A stretch of 64,000 nt of DNA from DASZBX01 sp035943635 (GCA_035943635.1 DASZBX010000055.1:62001-126000); one strand, 5' to 3'; shown: positions 51,277-60,203, counted from the first letter of the stretch. The notes: generated from the letters alone by a model not told the origin. Made by a program: numbers and translations.

Positions 51277-52011
51277 TCACAGGGTGGTCTGAGTATCAGC
51301 CTGCTTGTAGTGCGCGAGATAGGCGTCCAGGGCGGGATTCGGCTCGTCCTGCGAGTCGCCGGAGAGCGTGAACCACAGCTTGCCCTCGATCCAGAACCGG
51401 TAGGCGAACTGCTCGATGCCCGGCGCGCACCAGGAGAACTCGCCGTACGGGTCCTCGGCTATCGCCGCCAGCTCCTTCAGGGCCTGCTCGGTGCCCGAGT
51501 CGCGCAGCTCCTGCTCGTATTCGAGCTGGCGGAACGAGTGCGCGACGAACGATTCGGTGCCCGATCCGTCCGCGGCCGGGCGCAGGTAGAGGTACCAGAC
51601 CACGCAGTCCTGCTGGTCGCGGAAGAACATCACCACGCGGGCGGCCGGGTCCACCGGGCTCGGGAACGGGCCGGCCAGGTACGTCCAGCAGCAGGTGCAG
51701 GAGACCTGGTCGAGCGCGCGGTGGTAGTTCTGGTGCGTCAGCATCGTGACGAACTCGTCGGGCAGGGTCAGGCCGGCCTCGGCCAGCGAAGCGGCGATCC
51801 GGTCGACCTCGGCCACCTGCTCGGCGACCGGTTCTCCTGGCTCCCCAAGCCAGTCGAAGGTGCCGGTGAACCGGTCGGCCGGCAGCGGCGGCAGGGACTC
51901 GGACGGATACAGCTCGTAGGTGCCCATGCCGGGGCGGAACCTGTCCAGATCCGTGCCCGCCCACAATGCGCGGAAACCGCTCTCTTCTGCGCTGAGCTCT
52001 CGCGGAGCCAT
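51277..52011 (-). CDS. Conserved protein of unknown function
   Basis: 244 residues from ATG 52011, with GGGAGGG five bases upstream; longer frames are spurious. It is acidic, with PADRFTGTFDWLGEPGEPVAEQVAEVDRIAASL, LDQVSCTCCWTYLAGPFPSP (a CTCCW motif), RVVMFFRDQQDCVVWYLYLRP and YAYRFWIEGKLWF-type blocks. It looks like a cytoplasmic SUKH-like or small immunity-type protein, but I do not recognise the family. It is divergent from the PfkB kinase. Confidence 0.65.
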   Translation of the reverse strand: MAPRELSAEESGFRALWAGTDLDRFRPGMGTYELYPSESLPPLPADRFTGTFDWLGEPGEPVAEQVAEVDRIAASLAEAGLTLPDEFVTMLTHQNYHRALDQVSCTCCWTYLAGPFPSPVDPAARVVMFFRDQQDCVVWYLYLRPAADGSGTESFVAHSFRQLEYEQELRDSGTEQALKELAAIAEDPYGEFSWCAPGIEQFAYRFWIEGKLWFTLSGDSQDEPNPALDAYLAHYKQADTQTTL

Positions 52012-52188
52012 CGCACCCTCCCGGTTGTATGTCCTGGTCCTGCTGACAGGCCACAGATTACCGGCCGGGTCCGACACCGGCAGAGGTTTCGCGACGATCG
52101 GTGAATTTCCCCCGTGCCGGGCCGGTCGGGCGGCTACCATCGGCTCTGTGGGAGTCTTCGGCGCGCAGGCCCGCTTGGCCAGGTCCCG

Positions 52189-53103
52189 GTGAACGGCGTG
52201 TTCGCCGTCCTGGGCGAGTCCCTGATGGACCTGCTGGTCACGCCGCGCGGAACGGTGACCGCCCGGCCGGGCGGCAGTCCGCTGAACGTGGCGGTCGGGC
52301 TCGGCCGGCTCGGCGCGCCGGTGTCGCTGCTCACCCGGTACGGCGACGACGCCCACGGCCGGGCGCTGGCCGAGCATCTGGCGGGCAGCGGGGTGCGGGT
52401 GGTGGGCGATCCGTGCGACGCGTTCGCGACCAGTACCGCCACCGCGTACCCGGACACGCCGGGAGAGGGCACCCACTACGAGTTCGACCTGCAGTGGTCC
52501 CTTGCCCCGGAGGTGGATCTGCCGCCGGGAACCACCTGCCTGCACACCGGGTCCCTCGCGACCTGCCTGGAGCCCGGGGCCGCGGACGTGCGCCGGTTGA
52601 TCCGGGCCTGGCGCGGTCGGGCGACGGTCTCCTACGACCCCAACTGCCGTCCGGCGCTGATGGGGCAGCCGCAGGTCGCGCGCGGGCGGGTGGAGGAGCT
52701 GGTCGGGCTGGCGGACCTGGTCAAGGTGAGCGCGGAGGATCTGGACTGGCTCGGGTACGGCCTGGACTACCGGCAGGTCGCAGAGCGCTGGCTTTCGCTC
52801 GGCGCGTCGCTGGTGGTCGTCACGATGGGTGCCGAGGGGGCCTGTGCGCTGTCGCGGGCAGGCGAGACCTCGTGCGCCGGGCGGAAGGTGGACGTCGTCG
52901 ACACGGTCGGTGCGGGCGACGCGTTCACCGCCGGATTGCTGTTCGCGTTGCACCGCCGGGGGGCGTTGGCGCCGTCGTCGCTGGAAGGGCTGTCCGGCGG
53001 GCAGTTCGCCGCGGTGATCGACGAGGCCGCGTCCAATGCCGCGGATACCTGTACCCGGGTCGGCGCGGATCCGCCCTGGGGGCGTGGTAGGCCGGAAGAG
53101 TGA
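52189..53103 (+). CDS. PfkB-family carbohydrate kinase
   Basis: 304 residues from GTG 52189. FAVLGESLMDLLVTP, GGSPLNVAVGLGRLGAPVSLLTRYGDDAHGRAL (PfkB signature 1), VSYDPNCRPALM, LVKVSAEDLDWLG, VVTMGAEGACAL and DTVGAGDAFTAGLLFAL (signature 2, catalytic Asp). Fructokinase or 2-keto-3-deoxygluconate kinase activity is likely, but the sugar cannot be fixed from sequence. No transporter is adjacent. Confidence 0.85.
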   Translation: MNGVFAVLGESLMDLLVTPRGTVTARPGGSPLNVAVGLGRLGAPVSLLTRYGDDAHGRALAEHLAGSGVRVVGDPCDAFATSTATAYPDTPGEGTHYEFDLQWSLAPEVDLPPGTTCLHTGSLATCLEPGAADVRRLIRAWRGRATVSYDPNCRPALMGQPQVARGRVEELVGLADLVKVSAEDLDWLGYGLDYRQVAERWLSLGASLVVVTMGAEGACALSRAGETSCAGRKVDVVDTVGAGDAFTAGLLFALHRRGALAPSSLEGLSGGQFAAVIDEAASNAADTCTRVGADPPWGRGRPEE

Positions 53104-53131
53104 TCGGCAAAACGGCCGATGTTGATGATTG

Positions 53132-53290
53132 TCAGACGGGCAGGTGATCGGGCAGCGAGACGGCGTGGTTGGGGTCGCGGCCGGTGCTGATCCGGGTGAA
53201 CCTGAGCAGTTCCCTGATGATTCCGGCGGTGCCGCAGCAGCGGCCGCTGTTGTCCCAGAACCCGGGCCGCAGGCGTCGCGGCACACCCGA
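53132..53290 (-). pseudogene. Remnant of a LanC-like protein
   Basis: The minus strand reads RLRPGFWDNSGRCCGTAGII, RELLRFTRISTGRDPNHAVS and ends at a TGA (53134-53132). The FWDN...CCGTAGI block resembles the second zinc-binding motif of LanC-like cyclases. Upstream sequence is not recognisable and there is no start. It fills most of the 318-base gap 53104-53421; the remainder holds nothing I can identify. Confidence 0.4.
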
Positions 53291-53421
53291 AGGCCGGATC
53301 AATGGTCTCATGGCCGGTTCGCGCGCGGCGCGCCGTGGCCGGCGGTGACCGGTGCGGATGCCGAGCCGCGGTTAGGGTTCTGCACAGTGGGCCTGAAGCG
53401 GCGAGCATGAGGAGAGCGGCG

Positions 53422-53712
53422 ATGGAGTATCTGGTCGACATGGTGACGACCGTTCCCGAGGGCACGACCGAGGACGCCGTCGCCGAGATGCGCCGGCGGG
53501 AGGGCGCCCGGGCGGCGGAGCTGATCGCGCAGGGCAACCTTCTGCGCTTGTGGCGCCCGCCGCTCGCGCCCGGCGAGTGGCGGACCTGGGGACTGTTCGA
53601 CGCGCCGGACGCGGAGCAGTTGGAGCAGCTGCTCGCGTCCATGCCTCTGCGGGTCTGGCGGCACGACACGGTCACCCCGCTCAGCCCGCATCCGAGCGAC
53701 CCGGGCCGCTGA
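53422..53712 (+). CDS. Muconolactone isomerase-like protein
   Basis: 96 residues from ATG 53422, with AGGAGAG upstream. MEYLVDMVTTVPEGTTEDAVAEMRRREGARAAELIAQGNLLRLWRPPLAPGEWRTWGLFDAPDAEQLEQLLASMPLRVW is the ferredoxin-like muconolactone delta-isomerase fold. The true enzyme works in catechol degradation, and no other gene of that pathway is here, so the actual substrate is unknown. Confidence 0.8.
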   Translation: MEYLVDMVTTVPEGTTEDAVAEMRRREGARAAELIAQGNLLRLWRPPLAPGEWRTWGLFDAPDAEQLEQLLASMPLRVWRHDTVTPLSPHPSDPGR

Positions 53713-53751
53713 CCTGCGGGTGAGCCGGTCAGCAGCCCAGTAGCTCGAATC

Positions 53752-54822
53752 TCAGACGGCCAGGGCCGGGTAGTCGGTGTACCCGCGCTCGTCGCCGCCG
53801 TAGAACGTCTTGCGGACCGGGGCGTTGTACGGCCCGCCCGCGGCCAGCCGGGCGGGCAGGTCGGGGTTGGCCAGGAACATGGTGGCGAAGCTGAGCATGT
53901 CCGCGACGCCGTCCTCGACCAGGTGCAGGTCCTCCGGGCCGGTCGGGCGCCCGGTCGTGCCGGGGTTCAGGATCAGCGTGCCGGACCACGCCTTGCGCAG
54001 TTCCAGGGTCAGCTCGCGGTCGGCCGCCTCGGCGATGTGCAGGTACGCGGCGCCGAGCGGTTCGAGCGCCGCGACCAGCGCGCGGTAGGTGTCGCGGTGT
54101 CCGTCTTCGACGATGTCGTTGTACGGGTTCGCCGGGGAGATCCGCAGGCCCACCCGCTCGGCGCCGATCGCGTCGGCGGCGGCGCGCACGGTCTCCACCG
54201 CCAGGCGGATCCGGCCCTCGGGCCCGCCGCCCCAGCGGTCCGTGCGCCGGTTGGCGTTGGTGGACAGGAACTGGTGCAGCAGATATCCGTTGCCGCCGTG
54301 CAGTTCGACTCCGTCGAATCCGGCCTCGACCGCCTTGCCGGCCGCGTCGGCGAAGTCTGCGATGGTTTGGGCGATGTCGTCCTCGGTCAGTTCCTGCGGG
54401 ACGACGAACGTCTGCGGCCCGTCCGCGGTGTACACCTGCCCCGCGGCCGCGACCGGTGAGGCGCCGACCGGGTGCAGGCCCGCGGGCAGCAGGCTCGGGT
54501 GGCCGATCCGGCCGGAGTGCATCAGCTGCGCGAAGATCACGCCGCCGGCTCCGTGGACGGCGTCGGTGACCGTGCGCCAGGCCGCGACCTGCTCGGCCGA
54601 GTGCAGGCCCGGGGTGTCCGGGTAGCCCTGCCCGACCGCGGACGGCTGCGTGCCCTCCGTGATGATCAGGCCGGCCGAGGCGCGCTGGGCGTAGTACGCG
54701 GCCGTCGCGGCGGTCGGGCTGGCGCCCGGGCCGTAGGCGCGGCTGCGGGTCATCGGGGCCATGGCGATCCGGTTGGCGAGGCGCGACCCGGGCAGGTCGA
54801 TCGGATCGAAGACGCTCGTCAT
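53752..54822 (-). CDS. Old yellow enzyme family alkene reductase (NemA/OYE-like)
   Basis: 356 residues from ATG 54822, with GAGGAG upstream. NRIAMAPMTRSRAYGPGASPT, IITEGTQPSAVGQGYPDTPG, QLMHSGRIGHPS, GFDGVELHGGNGYLLHQFLSTNANRRTDRWGG (HGGN active site), LRISPANPYNDI and TMFLANPDLPARL. It binds FMN and reduces activated C=C bonds or nitro esters with NAD(P)H. It is convergent with the isomerase-like gene. Confidence 0.9.
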   Translation of the reverse strand: MTSVFDPIDLPGSRLANRIAMAPMTRSRAYGPGASPTAATAAYYAQRASAGLIITEGTQPSAVGQGYPDTPGLHSAEQVAAWRTVTDAVHGAGGVIFAQLMHSGRIGHPSLLPAGLHPVGASPVAAAGQVYTADGPQTFVVPQELTEDDIAQTIADFADAAGKAVEAGFDGVELHGGNGYLLHQFLSTNANRRTDRWGGGPEGRIRLAVETVRAAADAIGAERVGLRISPANPYNDIVEDGHRDTYRALVAALEPLGAAYLHIAEAADRELTLELRKAWSGTLILNPGTTGRPTGPEDLHLVEDGVADMLSFATMFLANPDLPARLAAGGPYNAPVRKTFYGGDERGYTDYPALAV

Positions 54823-55009
54823 CTTGCTCTCCTCGGGGGAACGGCACGACGGGCGGACCGTGCGTGCTGTCGTGCAGTCACCTGGGTGAACAGCGATCTG
54901 CGCGGCCGTCTTCCCGTTCCCGGCGAGTCGTCCGGCGTGTCCGAGCCCTGCCGATGCCCGGTAGTGGCAGATCGCGTAGCATCGCACCGAATCCCGAGGA
55001 GTGATGCGC

Positions 55010-55645
55010 ATGTTGTTCACCAAGCTGGGCCATGCCTGTGCCCGATTCGAGAAGGACGGCCAGGTCCTGGTCGTGGACCCGGGCAGTTTCACCGAACCGG
55101 TCGCCTACGACGGCGCCGACGCGATCCTGATCACGCACGTGCACGCGGACCACTTCGACCAGGCCGCGCTGCGCGCCGCGGCCGACGCGAGCCCGGCCCT
55201 GCAGATCTGGACCAACGGCGATGTGGCCGACGCGCTGTCCGACCTCGGCGCCCGGGTGCACCGGGTCGGCCACGGCGACACCTTCACCGCGGCCGGGTTC
55301 GACATCGAGGCGCACGGCGAGTGGCACGCGGTCATCCACCCGGACATCCCGCGGGTCGGCAACGTCGGCTTCCTGGTCGACGGCGCGGTCTTCCACCCCG
55401 GCGACGCGCTGACCGTCCCGGACCGGCCGGTGGGCACCCTGCTGCTTCCGGTGCACGCGCCCTGGTCCAAGGTGGGCGAGCTGATCGACTACATCCGAGC
55501 GGTCGGCGCCGAGCGCGCCTACGCGGTCCACGACGCGATGCTCAGCCCGATCGGCCTGACCGTAGTCAAATCAGTCCTGGACCGGACGGTCCCGGACGCG
55601 GCCTACCAACGACTGGAACCGGGCACGTCCTTCGACCTGGCCTGA
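55010..55645 (+). CDS. MBL-fold metallohydrolase (UlaG/YtnP-like)
   Basis: 211 residues from ATG 55010, placed by AGGAG eight bases upstream; GTG 55001 and ATG 55004 overlap that site. The metal motif is ITHVHADHFD (HxHxDH), with later GEWHAVIHPDIP and FHPGDALTVP. The family hydrolyses lactones, phosphodiesters or similar substrates; the substrate is unknown. It is divergent from the OYE gene, with 187 bases between. Confidence 0.85.
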   Translation: MLFTKLGHACARFEKDGQVLVVDPGSFTEPVAYDGADAILITHVHADHFDQAALRAAADASPALQIWTNGDVADALSDLGARVHRVGHGDTFTAAGFDIEAHGEWHAVIHPDIPRVGNVGFLVDGAVFHPGDALTVPDRPVGTLLLPVHAPWSKVGELIDYIRAVGAERAYAVHDAMLSPIGLTVVKSVLDRTVPDAAYQRLEPGTSFDLA

Positions 55646-55687
55646 CCGGCCGCCGCAGCCAGGGCTGACGGGCCGCGGCCAACGCGG

Positions 55688-55706
55688 GCCGGGCGAGCCG
55701 CCCGGC
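55688..55706. terminator. Terminator hairpin between convergent MBL and metallophosphatase genes
   Basis: GCCGGGCG (55688-55695) and CGCCCGGC (55699-55706) around a three-base loop, immediately after the minus-strand stop codon. Confidence 0.55.
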
Positions 55707-56579
55707 TCAGGCGCTGGCGCCCCGGGTCTTGAACCGGAACCCGCCCTCGTCCTGGGCCGGGGGCATGATCCGGCGCAGTCCGCCCGGGCCGCCGCGCGGC
55801 TGCCACTCGCGCGGGTAGCCGAGCGAGACCTCCTCGAACCGGACCCCGTTCTCGAAGGTGGTCCGCGGGATGTGCAAGTGCCCGTAGACGACCGTGCGCG
55901 CGTCGAACCGGGTGTGCCAGTCGGCCGTGCGCACCGTGCCGCACCACTGTGCGAACTCCGGGTAGCGCAGGATCGCGGTCGGCGTGCGGGTGAGCGGGAA
56001 GTGGTTGATCAGGACCGTGGGAAGCCCGTCCGGGCGTTCCTGCAGGCGCTTCTCGGTGTACGTGATCCGCGCGTCGCACCACGCCTCCCGGGACGGGTAC
56101 GGGTCCGGATACAGCACCGACTCGTCCGTGCACACCACACCGGTCCCGTAGGCGACCGCGAGGCCCTCCTCCTTGGTGCTCGTACCCGGCGGGTGGAAGC
56201 TGTAGTCGTAGAGCAGGAACAGCGGCGCCAGCGCGACCGGGCCGCCCTCGCCCTCCCAGACCGCATAAGGGTCCTCGGGGGTCAGGATGTCCAGCTTCCG
56301 GCACAGCTCGACCAGGACCTGGTAGCGTTCGGCGCCGCGGGCCTGCACCGGGTCGTCCTTCATGGTCCACAGCTCGTGGTTGCCCGGCGCCCAGACCACC
56401 TTGGCGAACCGGGGCCGCAGCGTGCCCAGGGCCCACGCGACGTGCTCGAACCGTTCGGCCACGTCTCCGGCGACGATCAGCCAGTCCTGGTCTGACTCGG
56501 GCTCCAAACTCTCCACGAACGAGCGGTTCTGCTCGTATCCCACATGCAGGTCACTGACGGCGAAGAGGCTTCCGGGCAT
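55707..56579 (-). CDS. Calcineurin-like metallophosphoesterase
   Basis: 290 residues from ATG 56579. SLFAVSDLHVGYEQNRSFVE (DxH), WLIVAGDVAER (GD), VVWAPGNHELWTM (GNHE), LINHFPL and VVYGHLHIPRTT (GHxH) complete the di-metal site. The Streptomyces relatives are often next to phosphopantetheinyl transferase genes; here none is seen. GATACT lies nine bases before the ATG, so a very short leader is likely. A long palindrome sits 50 bases upstream. Confidence 0.9.
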   Translation of the reverse strand: MPGSLFAVSDLHVGYEQNRSFVESLEPESDQDWLIVAGDVAERFEHVAWALGTLRPRFAKVVWAPGNHELWTMKDDPVQARGAERYQVLVELCRKLDILTPEDPYAVWEGEGGPVALAPLFLLYDYSFHPPGTSTKEEGLAVAYGTGVVCTDESVLYPDPYPSREAWCDARITYTEKRLQERPDGLPTVLINHFPLTRTPTAILRYPEFAQWCGTVRTADWHTRFDARTVVYGHLHIPRTTFENGVRFEEVSLGYPREWQPRGGPGGLRRIMPPAQDEGGFRFKTRGASA

Positions 56580-56628
56580 GGACTGAACAGTATCGCAAGC
56601 CGATCTCGGGCGGATCAGCAGCCTCCTG

Positions 56629-56722
56629 GACGAGTTGTTCCGGATTCTGGCGCGGCGAAACGGCTGAGCGGCGGCACCTACCGGCAACTCGGCTCAGGCG
56701 CCGGAATCCGGAACAACTCGTC
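56629..56722. repeat. 94-base palindromic element in a divergent promoter region
   Basis: The 25-base arms at 56629-56653 and 56698-56722 (GACGAGTTGTTCCGGATTC then GGCGC at the inner end) are inverted copies with one mismatch. The 44-base loop has a smaller inverted pair (CTGAGC/GCTCAG). It lies between the divergent metallophosphatase and lipoprotein genes, so it is not a terminator; it resembles a small non-autonomous mobile element (MITE-like) or a very large operator. Confidence 0.65.
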
Positions 56723-56876
56723 TGGTCACGGGCGTGGCCGCGAAGCGGTCCGGCACCGTCCGGCGCGCCCGCCCGGGCGGCGGCCGAGGTGGGGCCGGGT
56801 GGGTCCGGAAGAGGTCTGCGGCCGTGGCACACTTGTGCACCACGTACCCCGAACAGCTCAGCAGATCGGACCTGAC

Positions 56877-57542
56877 ATGCGCACCGGCTACAAAAACCTG
56901 GGGACCGGACTCGGTGCCTGCGCCGCCGCCCTGGCTCTCACGGCGTGTTCGGGTTCGAGCGGTTCCGCGGGCGGCGGGGCCACCTCCGTCCCGCCGATCG
57001 TCGCGCTCGGCGGCAGCCCCGGCAGCCTGGCCTCGCCGAGCCAGTCCGGCACCGCGCTCCCCGGCTCGGCCGACTCGGGCCTGGACCACTGCCACGCCGA
57101 CGGGCTCAAGGCGAGCACCACGTACGACACCGCGCAGAGCCAAGGCAACACCCTGAGCGTCTACGTGATCCTGACGAACACGACCCACAGCCTCACCTGC
57201 ACGGTGTACGGCTTCGCCGGGCTGGATTTCCTGGACCCGGGCGGCAAGTCGCTGGGGATGACCGTGCACCGTACCAACGACGGCAGCATAACCCCGATCA
57301 ACCCGGTCACCCTGGCCCCCGGCCAGTCTGCGGCCGAGCGGTTCACCTTCCTGTCGGCCGAGAACGACCAGGGCAACTCGTGCGAGAACGCCGGGACCAT
57401 CTCGGTGATCCCGCCGAACGAGACCGTGGCCCTGCACACCCCGCTGACGAACATGAAGACCGGCTCCGTGCCGTACTTCGGCGTGTGCACGAGCACTATC
57501 ACGGCCTATCCGTTCACGCCCGCCTCCGCGATCCCGAAGTAG
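56877..57542 (+). CDS. DUF4232 lipoprotein
   Basis: 221 residues from ATG 56877. The signal peptide has lipobox ALTAC, then a Ser/Gly linker. The mature part GLDHCHADGLKASTTYD...VILTNTTHSLTCTVYGFAGLDFLDPGGKSLGM ... LAPGQSAAERFTF ... IPPNETVAL is the DUF4232 beta-sandwich with conserved Cys. Function is unknown; the family is common on actinomycete cell surfaces. Confidence 0.8.
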   Translation: MRTGYKNLGTGLGACAAALALTACSGSSGSAGGGATSVPPIVALGGSPGSLASPSQSGTALPGSADSGLDHCHADGLKASTTYDTAQSQGNTLSVYVILTNTTHSLTCTVYGFAGLDFLDPGGKSLGMTVHRTNDGSITPINPVTLAPGQSAAERFTFLSAENDQGNSCENAGTISVIPPNETVALHTPLTNMKTGSVPYFGVCTSTITAYPFTPASAIPK

Positions 57543-57580
57543 CCCGGGGTTAGACCTCGGCCCGAGGAAGAGGACTGCGG

Positions 57581-58108
57581 ATGCGCTATCGATTTCTGGG
57601 CCGGACCGGGCTCCGCGTGTCGGAGATGTTCCTGGGCACCAGGTCCTTCAGCGGGTGACCGAGCCGACGGGCACAGCGGCCAGGCGACGCCGCCCGAGGA
57701 GTGCCGCCGGATCCTGGACCTGTACGCCGAGCACGGCGGGAACGTGCTCGACGCGCCCCTGAACCACCGCGACGGCGAGAGCGAGAATGATCCTCGGCGA
57801 CCTGCTGCAGGGCCGCCGGGACCGGTTCGTGCTGGGCGCCAAGTCCGCCGGCCCGCGCGAGGGCGCCGACCCGGACTCGGCCGGCAACCACCGCAAGAAC
57901 CTGACTCTGTCCCTGGAGGCCGGTCTGCGCCGGATGCTGCACGGACTACTTCGACCAGGTCGCGGAGCACTTCGCAGCGCTCGATGTCGTCCTGTCCGAG
58001 GAGCTGCTCGCCAAGCTGGAGACCGCGACCGGATTCGAGCTCGGATACCCGCACGACTATGTGGCCGAGGCCGAGGCGCAGGCCTTCGGAGCCGACCGGA
58101 TGGGCTGA
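57581..58108 (+). pseudogene. Aldo-keto reductase pseudogene with stop, frameshifts and central deletion
   Basis: ATG 57581 reads MRYRFLGRTGLRVSEMFLGT then a TGA. Other frames continue EECRRILDLYAEHGGNVLDA, then LGDLLQGRRDRFVLGAKSAG, RKNLTLSLEAGLRRM, and after loss of the middle of the barrel VAEHFAALDVVLSEELLAKL, ETATGFELGYPHDYV to a TGA at 58106-58108. Normal AKRs are ~320-350 residues; about half is left. Clear decay. Confidence 0.8.
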
Positions 58109-58120
58109 ACTTGGGCTGAA

Positions 58121-58683
58121 CTACTGCCGGTAGTTGCCGTACAGCGTGCCGACGCCGAGGGCGTGCGAGGCGAGGGCGTCGGGGTCGACCGCGTACGACG
58201 GGCCGATCTTCGCCAGGTGGTAGCTGGCCGGTTCGGCGTAGACGTAGAACTCGTACTGGTCGGAGTTGCCGGTGCCCGGGCACATCGGCAGGTAGTTGGC
58301 GACTTCGGTCCCGCCGCCGAGCCCGCCCGCGGCGACGCCGGTCACGGCCGGTTCGATGTTCACGACGATCCAGTGCAGCACGCTGCCGGTGTCGTCGTAG
58401 ACGTAGAGCGCCAGCCAGCCGGTGCCCTGCGGCACGCCGGTCCAGGCCAGCGGCGGCGAGACGGCCGAACCGGCGGCGTCGCAGGTGTAGGCGGCCGGGA
58501 TCTCGCCCTCGTCGGCGAAGGCAGGGCTGGTGAGCGTGATCGTGGCCTGCGTCGCGGGGCGGTGACGGCAGTGGCCGCTGTGGTTGCAGAGGGTGATCCG
58601 GTGCTGTGAGAAAAGGCCGAACATGCCTGCGTCGCACACATCAGCACAGCGAAAATGGTAAGCGTACTCTTACGGATGCGCAT
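58121..58683 (-). pseudogene. PEBP-family (YbhB/YbcL) lipoprotein with a one-base frameshift
   Basis: ATG 58683 begins a lipoprotein signal MRIRKSTLTIFAVLMCATQA with Cys21, followed by a Ser/Thr linker. Near 58550 the sensible reading shifts by one base into ATITLTSPAFADEGEIPAAY, then SPPLAWTGVPQGTGWLALYVYDDTG, LHWIVVNI and GVGTLYGNYRQ, the PEBP fold. Total length is one base short of a whole number of codons, so one base appears lost. Either a sequencing error or a fresh mutation. Confidence 0.6.
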
Positions 58684-58798
58684 GGTCGGGCCTCCCGTGT
58701 GACGTGATCCGCACTCCGTGATCAGCGGTCAAGTGCCTTATGGTAGTCGACGCACCCGTTGCACGGTAGCCGCGAAGCCGTGCGGTCCGCGGCTGGGG

Positions 58799-58820
58799 AA
58801 AGTTCGCTGAAGCGAACTTT
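58799..58820. promoter_or_regulatory. Palindromic operator between PEBP and anti-sigma genes
   Basis: AAAGTTCGCT-GA-AGCGAACTTT, perfect ten-base arms. It lies in the 370-base divergent region 58684-59053, which also has GCACGG/CCGTGC arms (58761-58783) and the sigma-B-like promoter at 58893. The outward GTTC...GAAC order is not that of a LexA box (GAAC...GTTC). The regulator is unknown. Confidence 0.5.
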
Positions 58821-58892
58821 CTGCCCGTCCCCAGCGAACGCTCGTGCACCGATCTACGGGTACCCCTGAAGGCAGAGCCCGGGATCTGGACC

Positions 58893-58918
58893 GTTTAACC
58901 TGCCGCCTGCGCGGTTAC
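58893..58918 (+). promoter_or_regulatory. Possible sigma-B/SigF-type promoter of the MEDS anti-sigma gene
   Basis: GTTT (58893-58896), 16 bases, GGTTAC (58913-58918), one base off GGGTAC. It is 136 bases before the start at 59054. Confidence 0.4.
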
Positions 58919-59053
58919 CGGGAGCAGCAGAAAAACGATGTGGATCTACCGGGAGATCTACTGGGGTGAACAAGGACGTGGCGCCGCCGCGAGCGTGCGC
59001 CGGTCGCGGCCCGACCGGGTCGGCGTTCCGGGGTCGGCCTTGGAGACCTGGAC

Positions 59054-60112
59054 ATGAGCGTCATGAACATCGCGGATCGCACGCGAAGCGGGTCGCCGGG
59101 GGACAGCGGTTTCCAGCACGAGGCGATGCTGTACGACGGCGAACCGCAGTTCGTCGACCGCGCGGCCCGGTTCGTCCGGGACGGCCTGCGCGGCGGCGAG
59201 GCGGTGCTGGTCGCCGTGCACGGACGGCGGGCCGCCTCGCTGCGCCGGGCCCTGGGCCCGGACGCCGAGCGGGTGGACTTCCTGGACCTGGACACGGTCG
59301 GGCGCAACCCGGCCCGGATCATCCCGGCCTGGCGGGACTGGGTCGAGTCCCGGGCCGGGGCCGGTCCTGGCCTGCGCGGGGTCGGCGAGTCGATCTGGGC
59401 CGCGCGCTCCAGCGCCGAGATCGCCGAGTGCCAGCGGCACGAACAACTGCTCGACACCGCCTTCGACGACGGGCCCGACTGGCACCTGATCTGCGCGTAC
59501 GACACCTCCAGCCTGCCGTCCGAGGTGATCGAGCACGCCTACCGGGCGCACCCGTTCACCTCCGCGGGCGACCGCCCGCGGTCCGGCGCCGAGCGCGACC
59601 GGCGGGCGGGCGTGCGCCGGGACCAGGCGGCCGCGGCCGTGTTCGCGTCCGCGCTGCCGGAGCCCTCGGCCGTGGACCACCAGCTGGAGTTCGGCCGGGA
59701 CGAGATGGGCGGGGTGCGCCGCGGCGTGGCCGAGCAGGCCGACCGGTTCGGCCTGCTCGGCCAGCGCGGCGAGGACCTGGTCCTGGTCGCCAGCGAACTG
59801 GCCAGCAACAGCGTCCGGCACGGCGGCGGCCGCGGCACCCTGCGGGTGTGGCAGGACGGCGCGGACCTGGTCTGCGAGGTCAGCGACCAGGGCCTGATCA
59901 CGGATCCGCTGGTCGGCCGCCGGCGCCCGGTGGTCACCGCGGGCCAGGGCGGCGCGGGACTGTGGATCACGAACCAGCTGTGCGACCTCGTCCAGATCCG
60001 CTCCACACCGCAGAACGGGACGGTCGTGCGGGTCCGGATCGCCCTGCCGCAGGAGCCGTCCCGGTCGGAGGCGTCGGCGCAGGCGAACCAGATGTCGAAC
60101 GGCCGCGCGTAA
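59054..60112 (+). CDS. RsbA-type sensor anti-sigma factor (MEDS domain plus HATPase)
   Basis: 352 residues from ATG 59054. Residues ~20-175 are a MEDS sensory domain (FQHEAMLYDGEPQFVDRAARFVRDGLRGGEAVLVAVHGRRAASLRRAL ... VDFLDLDTVGRNPARIIPAWRDWV ... WHLICAYDTSSLP). The C-terminal GHKL part has DLVLVASELASNSVRHGGG, EVSDQG and GAGLWITNQLCDLVQIRS. Such proteins bind sigma-B-like factors and release them on a signal. Together with the stressosome operon it points to a branched stress-sigma network. Confidence 0.85.
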   Translation: MSVMNIADRTRSGSPGDSGFQHEAMLYDGEPQFVDRAARFVRDGLRGGEAVLVAVHGRRAASLRRALGPDAERVDFLDLDTVGRNPARIIPAWRDWVESRAGAGPGLRGVGESIWAARSSAEIAECQRHEQLLDTAFDDGPDWHLICAYDTSSLPSEVIEHAYRAHPFTSAGDRPRSGAERDRRAGVRRDQAAAAVFASALPEPSAVDHQLEFGRDEMGGVRRGVAEQADRFGLLGQRGEDLVLVASELASNSVRHGGGRGTLRVWQDGADLVCEVSDQGLITDPLVGRRRPVVTAGQGGAGLWITNQLCDLVQIRSTPQNGTVVRVRIALPQEPSRSEASAQANQMSNGRA

Positions 60113-60178
60113 CGCGAGCTATGTCCCGATTGCCGGTATATATACGGGTTGATTGTTCAGTATTCCTTTAGTCTGCCC

Positions 60179-60203
60179 GTTTATGGTCTTAACAAGGGGT
60201 TAT
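60179..60203 (+). promoter_or_regulatory. Possible sigma-B/SigF-type promoter of the hemerythrin gene
   Basis: GTTT (60179-60182), 15 bases, GGTTAT (60198-60203), one base from the consensus GGGTAT, 59 bases before the hemerythrin start, in a locally AT-rich stretch. Confidence 0.45.

Noticed and set aside
58799..58820. LexA (SOS) box
   Set aside because: The half-sites are GTTC...GAAC, the reverse of the required GAAC...GTTC order, and spacing does not fit.
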